DNA of 64,000 nucleotides. Source: Cristatella mucedo (lineage: Eukaryota > Bryozoa > Phylactolaemata > Cristatellidae). How positions within the stretch are numbered: position 1 is the stretch's first letter; each line of letters opens with the position of its first letter. The notes under the pieces are model-generated. The model saw only the letters and a list, made by a program, of their open reading frames with translations. It had not been told where the DNA came from and ran no database searches. Below are positions 31,001 through 41,803 of this stretch, in pieces. Where the stretch lies: contig WPIO01000029.1 of the NCBI GenBank assembly GCA_009760855.2, forward strand, positions 281,501-345,500, in the 5' to 3' direction. A program made the position numbers and the translations under genes.

Positions 31001-31973
31001 AGTCCATGGGCGATTTCGCCTCAAAATGCTGCGGCTTCACCTCATCGTTCGCCATCAGACGACATCCAAGCCCTCAAGTGGCCCAATTCGAGGGGCGCAC
31101 TGTGCGCGAACCAGATAGTTCGGTCGCTGGCCAATCCTGGGGTAGTGGGCCACCCTCGACTGCTGTGCAAGCTTGGTGTGACGTTTGGTGCGACGTCGAA
31201 AAGTGCCGATCCCGAAATGTGGCCCCCACCCCACAGTGTGGGTATCGGCGGAGGCGCATCGAGCGCACCTTTGCTTCGAGCGACCACGGGCGTTGCGTGA
31301 CGTCACCATTGCACTCGACCGTCACAGCGAGCGCAGAGCAGCGCTGGCATGGCGCGCCGAAGTAGGCCACACATTAGGCGTCTTGTGCGCGACATCGAAC
31401 AGACGGCCGGCGCGCTCGGCCGTCCGTCGCATTCGTGCATCAGAAAGAAAAGTTTAATGGAAGTAATCGATCACAGACGGTGGGTGAGCACACGCGATCA
31501 AGCAAACTTATCGGCTGCTGGGAGCAGCAAAGGACTGCCCCCCCCCCAACAGAGCGCTCGGTTTGAGTAAGAACACAAGAAAAGCCTCAAATCTTGATGA
31601 AATGAATGAAAGCTTCAAATCTTGTTTGCACGGAATGTACAGGGAAAAAGAGCTCACGTCGTCAGGTCTCGGTCGGGTCTGCTGCGGTTTACTGACAAAT
31701 ACATTTTAGTCTTTCTCTCTCTCCCTCTCTGAAACGTCTCCCTCTCGTGCAGGAAGAAGCTTCTGCTTCAGCTGCCGCAAGCATTGCAATTGCTAGAGCC
31801 GCTACTCCCTCCCCCCAACACGAAGGAAAGATGCCATGGCGCACGAATGAAGACACGTTCACGGCGACGACCAACTGGGCGGCTGTCACACCGTGCGCGA
31901 TGCCGTCGCAGCCGCCCGAGCCGGGCAGGCGGTCCGAGGCGCCTCGCTCTCGACGCCGATGCTGCCATGAGCC
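31001..31973. other. intergenic, stop-poor GC-rich stretch
   Basis: At 31000-31460 several frames on both strands are open at once, but no family signature, splice structure or codon bias marks any one of them. I treat this as compositional. The right part would be the WDSUB1 3' flank. I see no polyadenylation AATAAA on the minus strand close to its stop. Confidence 0.4.
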
Positions 31974-32137
31974 CTAGCTGCTGCCGCCCCCGCCGAGCTT
32001 GTACGCCCGGATCTGCAGGACGAGCAGCTCGTGCGGTCGGAGCATCTCGTGGGCGAGCAGCGAGTTCGTCATCGGACTCGTCTTCCTGCCCGTGTTCAGC
32101 CAGTTTTCTATCGCCGACCTCTCGTAGGTGAACCCGT
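31974..32137 (-). CDS. WDSUB1: WDSUB1 exon 8: U-box C-terminal half and stop
   Basis: Acceptor CCGTTTGGCAG. The exon encodes GFTYERSAIENWLNTGRKTS, then PMTNSLL, and ends with a basic/glycine tail and TAG at 31976-31974. Confidence 0.95.
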
Positions 32138-35100
32138 CTGCCAAACGGATAGGCCACCGCTCAAGCAGCGCATGCAAGAAATGGCCGACGCCGGTGGTGG
32201 GGCTGGCTGGCCGCTGCATAGCCGTGTCTGCTAAGCCCGACACGGCTATACCGGCAGCGAAGCAGCGAGCAGCAGAGACACGCACCCGATGCAATGACCG
32301 GATCTGTCATGAGCTCGCGAGTGATTGGGCAGAGGTAGTGCCGCGGCGGTGGTGGCGGAGTCACCGGCCTCGGGCTGAAAGTGGCCTGTGCAACCGCTCC
32401 TGCTGCCTCGGCTTTGGTGCCTACAAAAGATAGTGGCGAGAGTGCGGGAGCGACGCAGCAGCGATGGCATCGGATGACAAAGAGAAAAGTGTCACCGCTG
32501 GTGCTGCCGCTAATGCTGCTGTTGACGTCACGGCCTCACTGCCACCCCTAGCTTGTCTATCTGCCTGCCAGCCAGCCAGCGAGATGCTCAGTGAACCAGG
32601 CGCCTGTAGCATACCGAAATGACTGTAAGCGCTTCCGTTCGGCAAGCGCACCGAGCGCCTGCGACAGATTCTTACCGCTAGTCGGGTTGAGGTTGCCCTT
32701 TTCGATTCGCCACACCTTCAGGGTCTTGTCGGTCGAAGCCGTGGCAAGAAGCTGTCCATTTTTCGAGAACGAGCAGCTATTAACAAATCTGCACAGAACG
32801 AGAACACCTCGTAGCGCTCAGAGAGGCGGATGGACCGGCGGCCGTTGCTGCAGCAGCAGGCCGCTGCCAGCGCAGCCGCTGGCTTACTTGCTGTGGCCGT
32901 CTGCGATCGTGTGCAGCTGCCGCCCGGTGCTCTACAACAGTGCAGCGAACGCTTTCGCAGCCGGCACGGTGCCGCAGCGCATCTGTCTGCATGTGAGAAT
33001 TGCATTCGGAACCGGATGTCGTCGGTGCTCGGCTGCCGCCGGGCACCGCCGGTCACAGGCAGGATCCGGCAGGGCAGCCCGAGAGCTCGGCACAACGATT
33101 GCACCAGACAAGAGTGTGGCCAACCCGCTGACGACAGCACTCGCTCGGTGGCCGACGCCTGGGCTGGCACACGCCGTGTGGCACACTAAGTACGGCGGTT
33201 GCTCTCCACGATCTCGGTCCCGAGGTTGCAGATTCGAATTCTGTGGTGGGCAATCCTGTACTGCCGCTGTAAGGGGTGGTGATAGCCTTTAAGGCTCTTC
33301 CGCCGATATACAAAAAGAGGCTGTTAAATCAGCTAGCCTTATTTTTACATCCTATACCGAGCTGTGACTCCTGAGTACGACGTATGAGCAGGCCGGCCGG
33401 CCCTCGAAGCTACTTCCTATGCCTGGCACTTACTCAGACCCTACTGTGTGCCTGCAGTCACGTGGCCGGCTAAGCTCCGTCGCATGGCACCGCATGACTG
33501 ACTGTCATGGTGCTAAGACAAGTGGCGTGCCCACTTACGAGAAATGACGCTAGGCAGCGACCACGATAAGGATCGCAACGACGAGCTCCACGCCAGCCGA
33601 GCCTATACAGCGAATCGGCGGCGATGGCTGGACCACATGATCAGACTCGGGCAACGAGGCGTTTGCCAGTCGGGCGCTGTCGGTTTTGCTCTGTTACGAG
33701 GTCATCGTAAACGTGAGGGCCACAGCACAAAGCTAGGTTTGTCATCGGCCGACAAGCGGAGATTGAAGCCACTGGTCAGTTGCTAACCCTACTTTTGCCT
33801 CACACCCACCTCTTCCTCAGGGCTGCCTGTGAGTGCTGCTAGCACACGGGTCGGCGAACTTTTCGGACTACTAGGTTATTTCAAGAGGTCAAGAATTCAC
33901 ACTAGGCCAGAATAACCACTCACATTCCGCCGAATCGGTGGGGTGGGCGTGACCAGACGATCGAACAAACCGTCGCAATGGAAGCACAGAGCAACTATAG
34001 GGGTAGGCATTTATTATCCCTTCCCAGTGCCCCGACACCAGCTCTAAAAAATAAATATGGGCTACACCTCTGTGTGGCTATAGCTAGCTAGCACGACGGC
34101 AGGCAGTGCCTGGTTGAGGCCAAAGACCTGCCGGGCAAGGTCCTCGTCAGTGCAACCAGCTAGTGAGATGGCATACGACGCCGTGGTGACACCAGACCAG
34201 ATGGCAGGGGGTGAGGAGGCCGCAGAGGAACACCGATGCAGCACGCACTTGTGCACTACTGCAGCAGATCAGTGAGCAAAGCTCTTACAACGACGACACG
34301 TCGTGGCTGCCAGCCACCCTAACCAGCCGGCATCCGCTCAGCTCGAAAAGGGTCTGACATTTCACATGCTCTCTGTCTGTGGGCCTCAGGAAAGCCCGTG
34401 CTGTAACTCCACATTTTGGAAAATGAGCAAACACATTCGGCCCACCACCAAATAAGATAGAGGGAAGAAGAGAAGAAGGGAAATACTGAGACAGACAAAA
34501 GACACGTGAAATAAACAGACAAGACAGATCGAAAGACGAATAGCTACAGACTAACAAAAAGAAAATGAAGGAAAGTGTGAGACTGAGTAGGACATAAACT
34601 CAGAGGGAGAGAAGTCAGTACACTTCGATGAAGCCAGCCACAGATGTGTCAGCTGCTGCCATCATCAAGTAGGCAACCAGCTGTCACACCAACGGTGTGC
34701 TAACAGATGCGGCCGTGAGCCGGCGATCAAGGCCGGGAACGAGGGACAAGTCTCACGTGGCGAAATGGGGGCAGCGAACCCAGTGACAGAGCCACTGATA
34801 CTGTGACCCAGTACCAACAACATTAGCCAGCCATCTCAGTGCATCCCAAGTGCAATTTCCCCCCACACACACAAAGAAACACCGAAAGACCTGTGCTAGC
34901 ACTGTGCTTGTATATAAGTCCTAGCTTGTTTTCACCAGCAAATTGCACTTCTTTCGGATTCCATGCAGTACTTGTATTCTATTGCTCGTTATTCCGTGGA
35001 CGTGGAAGCACTGCTACAACAGATGGGCAAGCTAAAATGCATAGGCTGCACCGCTAGATTTTTCATACTGTCCGGAATGCACTGCACGAGCTGCACCAAC

Positions 35101-37578
35101 AGATACGATACCCGTCACTTGCTCGAGCTGAGCAGAAGCAGCGCTCGCTAAGCGTCGTCGGTTGCTGTGCAAGTGTCTCTTGCCTCAAACAATCGTGGTG
35201 GACCACGTGGGGTCTCGGTTCAATTCGAAAGCTTTTTCCTGGTTGCTACCCCACTCCAATAACCCATGCTGTCGTGTGTAAACAGGGCAGCCTGGCTAGA
35301 CCCAACCGGAGCAGCAAGCGGTGCACGTCACGCTGGTGCTTGCAACTCGGCGCTTCACAGCCTTGCGCAGCGCTGCCGCTCACCACATCCCACAAGATGG
35401 TTGCATAATCGCAGCCACCGGAGGCGAGGATGGACCCATCGGGCGTGAAGCAGCAGCAGTAAACTGGTCGCGTGTGGCCCCTCAGTGTCATCTTGCACGT
35501 CAAGGCCACTTCTGGAAAAGGCAGCGCCACGCTTGCCTACTCTGTACCAGGCTGGTCAAGGTCGAGCCCTTTCAAGCCGGCATGCGATCCTGCTGGGATG
35601 CAACTCGCTAGAGGGAGGCTGGCGCTTAATCTGATGCAGGCACGAAGTCCTACAGGTCCGCGAGACATGGACAGGCAGCGAGGACCAGATCGCTAAGCGC
35701 TGACTGCAAAGTCACGTGGGGGAGGGGCACTACTGCCCACTTCGGACAGAAAACAGAGGGAGATACGCTGCGACTGCCAGCTGCTGCCGGTGGCAGCATT
35801 AGTACTCGATCGTTGTACTGGGCGCACGTCGAAGGTCGGCAGACAACACAAGCAGCAGCAGCACAAAAGCAGCAACACAACACAAGCAGCAGCAGCAACA
35901 CAAGCAGCAGCAGCAGCAGATGCTGTGCCTACCACCCGCGACAGACGTCTGGGCGCACAGCTCCCACAGCTTCAGGCAGTCGTCCATTCCGGCTGTTGCA
36001 AGCATGTACACTCCTCTCTGGCCCTTTTTGGCATCTGCAAGAAAGAGGCAGCAGCTAAAGATGGCTGGAGAACCGGTGAGAAATCGAACTCGCTTGCATC
36101 CACGCGCGCGACACTCAGAGAGACGCGCACAAGTATGGTGCCGGCCTCATGTACGACCGATCATGCTACGAGCACACGGCTTCGAGCTGCTTTTGCTGAC
36201 CAACGACAATCCACAGAGACCAAACGGTGAGCCGTCGAATGCAGACACGTATCAATGCTGTTCAGGGTAAAAGACCTGTTCAGGGGAAAAGGCCACCCGT
36301 AGAGCACAAAGATGAGGTCGAGGCGGCTGTGGCATAAATCCTCAAAAGAGCCACCCAGATATCAAGCCATCACGTCTCGACTTGCCAACTTGGTAACTGC
36401 TTGGTAAACGAATGATAAACAGCTCGTCAAAAAAAGATTAAATAATAATAATAATAATAATGTACTTGATAAAGCGCCCTCGGAGAACTCAATCTCTTTT
36501 TAGGCGCTTTACATTTGCTGCAAAGGGAACCCTTATGACGCTAGCAGAGGTGGCCGAGGAGACATTTGACACGGCATTAGCTCTCCCGAGCGGTAGCCAA
36601 TCCGAGAGAAGGGCGAGCCACTTTCACCGCAGCGGCCGCTGCCACCACTTAGGACGGCCGCCAGGCAGTGCACGGAAAAAGGCTGCCCGACATGTACCTG
36701 CATTGTCGTACATCGGGGAGAACTGACAATCGTTCACCCCGAGGTCGTGACAGTTCAGCACGGTGGCCAACGGCTTGCTGCCGACGTACTGAGCGTCCCA
36801 CAGAGCTATGTCGCCGCGACTGCTGCCCGTCACCAGCCAACTGCCGTCGGGCGTGAAGGCGCACGCATTGAGCGACTCATCGTGCCCTTGCACGGACCTG
36901 CAGCAGACAACCGTGGGGCGAACCTCGCTCGCCTCTGCGCCGCCAGACCGCCCATCAGCCTGCCCGGCAGCAACGACTGCGGTGGTGGGGCACCAGCTGC
37001 GTCCATTCAATCCCGGCCCCCCCCCTGCTAAGTATCACCCTCGAGTTAGCCCGCACGTGAGACTGCTGACACAGCTGGACGACACCGGGCTCTGCCGGAG
37101 CTACTCCCGCGGCGTCCGCCAGGGGGCGCAGGGCGAGGCTGGAGAGGTGGGCTAGAAGGCGGGTCACTCGGGCAGCGCACCTGATCAGCGTCAAGCTGGC
37201 GCGCTCCCACATGCACAGTATGCCGTCGATGCTTCCCGTGGCGATGACGCTGGCCGAAGGCGACAGCCTGCAGACGCGCACATCCTTTCCGGTGGGGTTC
37301 GTCAGCTCCGCGAGCCGGTCGCCCGACCGCGAGTCGACCAGCACAGTGGTGCCGTCCACAGAGCACGTGACCAGCAGCTCGCCGCTAGCGGAGAAGGCGC
37401 AGTGCACCGCATGGTACTTGTGATGCAGCAGCGGCGAGAAGGGCAGCTCGCTGAAGTCGCGCAGCGAGTACATGCGCACGGCCTTGTCGCTCGAGCACGA
37501 TGCCATGCAGCTGTGCGATAAGGCGACACACGTGACGTCAGCCGGCTGCTGAATGCTGTAGACTAGCTCGGCTTGCAT
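31974..37578 (-). CDS. WDSUB1: WDSUB1-like WD40 / U-box protein (no SAM found)
   Basis: A putative E3 ubiquitin ligase. The WD40 propeller would bind substrate and the U-box would bind an E2; substrates are unknown. Exons in transcript order: 37578-37181, 36897-36698, 36034-35936, 35511-35384, 32931-32888, 32788-32676, 32420-32286, 32137-31974. Every junction uses GT-AG in matching phase and the sum is 1,281 bp, giving 426 residues plus stop. The start MQAELVYSIQQPADVTC aligns with the vertebrate N-terminus. Signatures include VRMYSLRDFSELPFSPL, ACAFTPDGSWLVTGSS, CHDLGVNDCQFSP, LATASTDKTLKVWRI and the U-box LCPITRELMTDPVIAS + DGFTYERSAIENW + RKTSPMTN. Vertebrate WDSUB1 (about 476 residues) has a SAM domain between WD40 and U-box. 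Here a roughly 40-residue Ala/Pro-rich linker takes its place. It is convergent with TANC. Confidence 0.95.
32286..32420 (-). CDS. WDSUB1: WDSUB1 exon 7: linker and U-box N-terminal half
   Basis: Acceptor CTATCTTTTGTAG, donor TCGG|GTGCGT. It encodes an Ala/Pro linker ending PVTPPPPPRHY, followed by the U-box loop LCPITRELMTDPVIAS. It joins exon 6 directly in phase, so no SAM exon lies between. The alternative acceptor TTTCAG at 32381 would be out of phase. Confidence 0.93.
32676..32788 (-). CDS. WDSUB1: WDSUB1 exon 6: last WD40 repeat
   Basis: Encodes FVNSCSFSKNGQLLATAS and TDKTLKVWRIEKGNL. The acceptor is TTCTGTGCAG and the donor TAGCG|GTAAGA. Confidence 0.95.
32888..32931 (-). CDS. WDSUB1: WDSUB1 exon 5: 44-bp micro-exon
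   Basis: A 44-bp exon between acceptor CACTGTTGTAG and donor GCAA|GTAAGC. It encodes STGRQLHTIADGHS and then two bases of a Lys codon. It supplies the phase change (0 to 2) and the residues needed between TILWDV and FVNSCSFS. The matching vertebrate stretch is TENILHTLTQHTR. It is too short to be found by open-frame search and was located from the phase gap. Confidence 0.88.
33173..33345 (+). mobile_element. tRNA-derived SINE (family 1)
   Basis: Starts CGCCGTGTGGCACAC, has a degenerate B box (GATTCGAATTC) and ends at AAATCAGCTAG. It lies antisense in the 2.45-kb WDSUB1 intron 4. Confidence 0.82.
33346..35383. other. WDSUB1: WDSUB1 intron 4
   Basis: Intronic sequence with no additional repeat family or gene recognised. 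Confidence 0.6.
35384..35511 (-). CDS. WDSUB1: WDSUB1 exon 4: WD40 repeat
   Basis: Encodes VALTCKMTLRGHTRPVYCCC, FTPDGSILASGG and ATILWDV. The acceptor is CTTTTCCAG and the donor GATGTG|GTGAGC. An open frame continues past the donor but leads nowhere recognisable. Confidence 0.93.
35851..35920. repeat. CAG/CAACA-rich imperfect repeat
   Basis: Interspersed AGC triplets and CAACA units lie immediately downstream of the WDSUB1 exon 3 donor. On the transcribed strand this reads as CTG/TGTTG repeats inside the intron. Confidence 0.8.
35936..36034 (-). CDS. WDSUB1: WDSUB1 exon 3: WD40 repeat
   Basis: Encodes KKGQRGVYMLATAGMDDCLK and LWELCAQTSVA. The acceptor is CTTGCAG and the donor GCGG|GTGGTA. 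A 99-bp, phase 1-1 exon. Confidence 0.92.
36430..36540 (-). mobile_element. LINE-A 3' end fragment
   Basis: (AAT)n run at 36441-36460, then the complementary hairpin (AAAGCGCCCTCGGAGAACTC...TTTTTAGGCGCTTT) and a few bases of UTR. Only ~110 bp, 5'-truncated. It lies in WDSUB1 intron 2 in the same orientation as the gene. Confidence 0.88.
36698..36897 (-). CDS. WDSUB1: WDSUB1 exon 2: WD40 repeats
   Basis: Encodes SVQGHDESLNACAFTPDGSW, LVTGSSRGDIALWDAQYVG and CHDLGVNDCQFSPMYDNA. The acceptor is GTCTGCTGCAG and the donor GCAG|GTACAT. Confidence 0.95.
37181..37578 (-). CDS. WDSUB1: WDSUB1 exon 1: start and first WD40 repeats
   Basis: ATG at 37578-37576. Encodes MASCSSDKAVRMYSLRDFSE, HAVHCAFSASGELLVTCSVD and VCRLSPSASVIATGSIDGIL, ending LTLIR. 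The donor is ATCAG|GTGCGC. The start is chosen because it aligns with the start of vertebrate WDSUB1. Confidence 0.95.
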
Positions 37579-38219
37579 GACTGCTGCTGCTGCACACGGA
37601 CAGCGACTGCGGCGAGCGACTGCAACACGAAAAAAAGAGGAGCGTCAGCGCGCGCGGGCGACTCGGGCGACAGCGTGCAGGAAGCTTACAAGAAAAGCGT
37701 GCTCGGTCAGCGCGGGCGACGTCAGCAATCCGACAGCTACTTAATAAATACAGCATTTACAATCAAAGAAAGGGAGATCGCAGCTATATGGGGAGCCAAA
37801 TGGGGAGCTCGGGGCTCAGGAGGTGTCCAGTCACGAACAAGCTGAATTACAAACCAAACAAACAAGCAGCCAGCGACAGGACAACGACGACAGCAACGCT
37901 GTGCCACAGCAGCAGCAACAATCAAGGGCACCTCCCGCAGGAAGCTGCGCACCGGAATCGAAGCAAGCAAAGAGCAAACAGTTTGCTATCGTGTCGATTT
38001 TACTATCTTCTGTATCTTTTCACACTAGACGCTCCCCGAGGGCATCAAAACCATGTAAACAACAAAGCGACGAAGCCGTGCCTAAATGGAAATGCAGTAT
38101 ACCGAGTTCTACCGGGCTACGACGGTACGCCTACAAGGCCAAGAGAAGGAAATTGAAGAACATGACAAGTGAGTGAAGGAAAAGGAATGAAATGAAGCTT
38201 CCGAGAGCTCATTAAACCA
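37579..38219. other. WDSUB1 5' flank
   Basis: Would contain the WDSUB1 promoter and 5' UTR. I cannot point to a core promoter element. No repeat recognised. Confidence 0.4.
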
Positions 38220-38279
38220 GTTGACGACCGATGTCCGTCCGAGTAAAAATACATCGGCCAGGCACCAACTCCGACAGAA

Positions 38280-38990
38280 CATCACCGAATCAGCATGGAT
38301 ACTCGTGCAACGAACAATTCACACGGGCTCAGAAAATTCTGTGAGGAACACCTGCCCCTTTGGCTTTATTGACTGTCGTCAAGTCGGGGGGGGGGTGTCG
38401 TGACGTCAGTTGGGGGGAAGTGAGTTCCAGGCCGTGGAAACATGCAAACTAAAGGCACCGGCACCAAAGGACGAGGGGTCAGTTTGAGGCACGGCTAAAT
38501 GAATTTAGTAAGAAAAACGGACGGTCAGATACACATGACTGGGTACAGCTAAACAGCTTGAGTCAGACGAGCCGGTGCTACGATGCCGGGCCTGATTGGG
38601 AATTAGTCGTACAGGTAGGCTGGAGCAAGAGAGTGAAGGGTCATAATAGTGAGTGACAGCACCTAGAAATCGATACGCTTCTTGACATGGAGCCAGTGCA
38701 GGTCTGTAAGAACTGACGCAATGAGACATCAGTTACAGCATTCACGACAGACATAACTTCCTGAAGAGTTTTGCCGCAGCTGCAAGCGCCTTATTGCACA
38801 GACAGAAAGAACGGCAAGTAGCGAGTTACACAAGTCGATATGGCATCTCACGAATGCATGGACTAACTTGGAAAAGGTATACATGGCTAATTAGGCCAAA
38901 GTATTGGCCACGCTACATTGCTGAAAGTAGTCCGACTTGACCATGGGCTTCTTGAGCAGTGGGGGGGGGATCAGCTCTCACGTCTGGAGA
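38280..38990 (-). mobile_element. LINE-A fragment, decayed
   Basis: Minus-strand remnant of the 3' part of the reverse-transcriptase frame and UTR. It is parallel in order to the copies at 10425-11260 and 41127-41803, with G-run expansions near 38386 and 38962. Confidence 0.72.
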
Positions 38991-39804
38991 TCTGACCTCT
39001 CCAGAGCAGCGAGTATGGCCCGAGCCTGCCAGCTTCCGGATGCCCAGCCTTAGCTGCTAGCCGACGAGCCGATCAGCAAGAGTACTCGCGACAAATCATC
39101 TGCAGCCAGCACGCACAGCGATTCATGTGCGTTGGAGCAGACGAGTTCGTAAAAGCGGCACACAGGCCGACACGATCGATTCCACTATCCGAGGTGTACG
39201 ACTTAAACAACATACCAATATACGGCAGCAAGGCCGAGGCACGGCTTCACTCGGAAGTTCTTGCGCACTGACTGCTGCTCTCCGGCTAGGCCAGCGAACC
39301 AAAAAAACCCGAGCACGTAGAAACCCGAGTCACGCGACACCACAAGCTTGTTGGCGACGGGCGCTGGCGTATGGGCGGTGTGTGTGTGGTGCTTCAGGGT
39401 CAAGGTTGGGGAAAAGTGTCGGAAACAGCCGGGCTCCTCCCCCCCCCCAAAACACCTGGACTCTCTCGGCGACAGCACTCAAAATAAGTCGGAACCGCTC
39501 GTTCTTAATATTGCATTGTCGAAAAGTCTGCACGGACTCTCTGTATTTTCGTGTTGAGAATTTTTCTGCTGCTGTATGCTGCCCGTCTCGTACGAGACTC
39601 AAGTGGAGACGCATGAAGGAGAGTGCGTACAGGTATGTTACGAACGCCTTTCGTTTGCTGACTCTTGTACAAACCTCAAGTCAAGCACAAGCTAACCTAT
39701 GCATCTATATATCAATATGAGATTTTGTACACGTATATCCGTATTCCTGTGTGGTGGCACAATGCAGCATTGCAGCGATAAGAAAAGCCTGGGGGAAGGA
39801 GTTA
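38991..39804. other. no recognised feature
   Basis: No gene or repeat family recognised. A nine-C run lies at about 39440. Confidence 0.4.
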
Positions 39805-41126
39805 CAGCGGTACCTTGACTTACGAGTGTCCCAAATTACGAGTTTTTGGAGATACGAGCTGCCTCTCGGCCGAATTTTTACTTTGAGCTGATGGCGAGCT
39901 CAAACCTCACCCTTCGAAAGTTCTGGAAGGACCACTATAATATCGTATGTATGCCTCAGAATAATTTATATGGCCAGGCAAGGTGTTACAAATAGGACCC
40001 TTACCTCTGCGTGGAAATAGCTGTTGCCTGAGGTTGGCTCTGAAACGGACTATGAAAAGACTCGAATCAGAAGCGGCAGTGGTGGAGGATATTGTATACC
40101 TTGGCAAGTCCATGCGCCTAGATGTGGATGAGGGCGACTTTAACGAGCTCATTGAGACGCTGAACTCCGAGGAAATTATAACGAAGGAGCTACTCGCGAA
40201 CGCACACAGCAGCACATGGAGGTGCTGTAGGAATGAGGAATGGGTGAGACAGGAGAGGTTATTCCTACAAGTGCGATAATTTTGTAGTTTGGTTCGCCCA
40301 TCAGAGAGCCAGCCGATGAACAACGCCGACAGTTTATTGCAAAAGGCACGGAGCAGCAAGACGCACGACTGCCTTCTGCCTTCTCACACTTGAGTCCCTT
40401 CTCCTTGACTCCGGCTGTCCCTTGGCTGACCCCGATGGTGAATCCACCATCTGTTCACCAGCGGGTTATCGGCCTGTGTCGACGCCTCATTAGAAGCTGA
40501 CCACAGCTGTGCACAGGCCCCTCTCGGGGATGCTCTCACCAGCTGTTGAGGAAAGGAGCGGTACCGGCCGCACGCAATCGAACTACAAATTTAAGTGCTA
40601 GGGGTGTGGGAGAAACTTTCAGGCTTTATTGAAAAGAACCACCCAAAGTAAGTTTCAACTGAGCGTGCGACAGAGCTATTTAATGACACTTGCCCAACTC
40701 ATTTCGGAAACATTCGAAAGTGAGGATTAAGCACACATTATTAGACAGGTTTTTATCGAAAATCCCTGTAGCTGAAAATGAGGAAAGCGTGGCCAATAGG
40801 ACAGAAATCGGCGAATCACTTCAGCCTTTCTTCTCCGACTCCGTCGGCATCTTTAAGGCGTCTGGTCTCCAAGCTAATGCTATACATTACAATAAATAAA
40901 ACACGTTTATTGCAGCAAATCTATTGTATTTTTTAAACAAAATTTATTGTTTATGAGTTCCTTTTTCAATTTAAAAACCTGTCACAAAAATCACGATGTT
41001 TTGTGGGTCCGGAAGGCTTAATGGCATTTCAATTCATTTCAATTGGAAAGTGCATGTCACTTACAAGTAATTTGAGTAACGAGCTCCATCACGAAAAGAA
41101 TTAAACTCGTAAGCCAAGCTAATTAG
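39805..41126 (+). mobile_element. pogo/Tigger-type DNA transposon remnant
   Basis: The left end CAGCGGTACCTTGACTTACG is mirrored at the right end (complement CTTGGCTTACGAGT), with TA flanking both. Inside, the + strand keeps only the C-terminal part of a pogo-type transposase. It reads WK..LPEVGSE near 40015-40045, EDIVYLGKSMRLDVDEGDFN near 40085, and LLDRFLSKIPVAENEES near 40740. The DDE catalytic region is absent and there are frameshifts. A solo LTR has inserted at 40283. Confidence 0.78.
40283..40587 (-). mobile_element. 305-bp solo LTR nested in the pogo remnant
   Basis: Starts TGTAGTTTGGTTCG and ends CAATCGAACTACA, near-perfect inverted ends of TG...CA form. It is flanked by the same 5 bp, AATTT, at 40278-40282 and 40588-40592. 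A minus-strand AATAAA lies at 40338-40333, which suggests the minus orientation. No internal retroelement region or second LTR is present, so it looks like a recombined solo LTR. Confidence 0.8.
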
Positions 41127-41803
41127 TAATAATACATTTGATGTAGCACCCTCAGAGAACTCAATCTCTTTCTAGGCACTTTAAATTTGCTGCAAAGGAA
41201 GCATGATCGAATGTCTAGTGGTTGCATGCTCAATAAACAACAAGAAAAGCACGGTTAGGGTGACAAGCACAGGGTCAGCATGCAAGTTTAGTTAGTGGCA
41301 GTATGCAAACCGGCACACCTAAATGTCGAATCACAGGGACCCACTAAATGCTGTGATAAATAGAGGCGTTTTAGTTTCTTTTTAAATGTGGTCAAGTCAG
41401 AAGATATCGTAATGTCGGTTGGGAGTGAGTTCTAGGCTTTGAGAGCATGCGAACTAAAGGCGCGGTCCCCAAAGGATATGAGGTTCAAGCGAGGTCTAGG
41501 TAAGAGATTAGATTCCGAAAAGCGGGTGGTACAATGCTTAGCCTATGGTGAAGTAGATCTGATATATAGGCCAGAGCCACAGAACGGAGGCACCTGAAAG
41601 TGAGTGACAAAACTTTGAAGTCGATGCGTTGCTTGTCTAGGAACCAGTGCAGGTCGGAGAGAAGGGTGTGATGTGGCAACATCGACGCTCCCGAGAGACA
41701 AGCCTAGCTGCAGAGTTTTGCACAAGCTGTAAGCACCTGATTGCAGAGGCCGGTAGACCAGCAAGCAGTGAGTTGCAGAATTCAAGGCGGAATGTCCCAA
41801 AGG
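41127..41803 (-). mobile_element. LINE-A fragment, left segment
   Basis: Minus-strand 3' tail, hairpin (GCACCCTCAGAGAACTCAATC at 41147) and the reverse-transcriptase C-terminus ([20 protein letters not shown]). It is interrupted at 41803 by the solo LTR and continues at 42531. Confidence 0.85.

Noticed and set aside
31000-31460. Candidate gene in a stretch with open frames on both strands
   Set aside because: Frames are open simultaneously in many phases, as expected from low stop density. No similarity, splice sites or start context.
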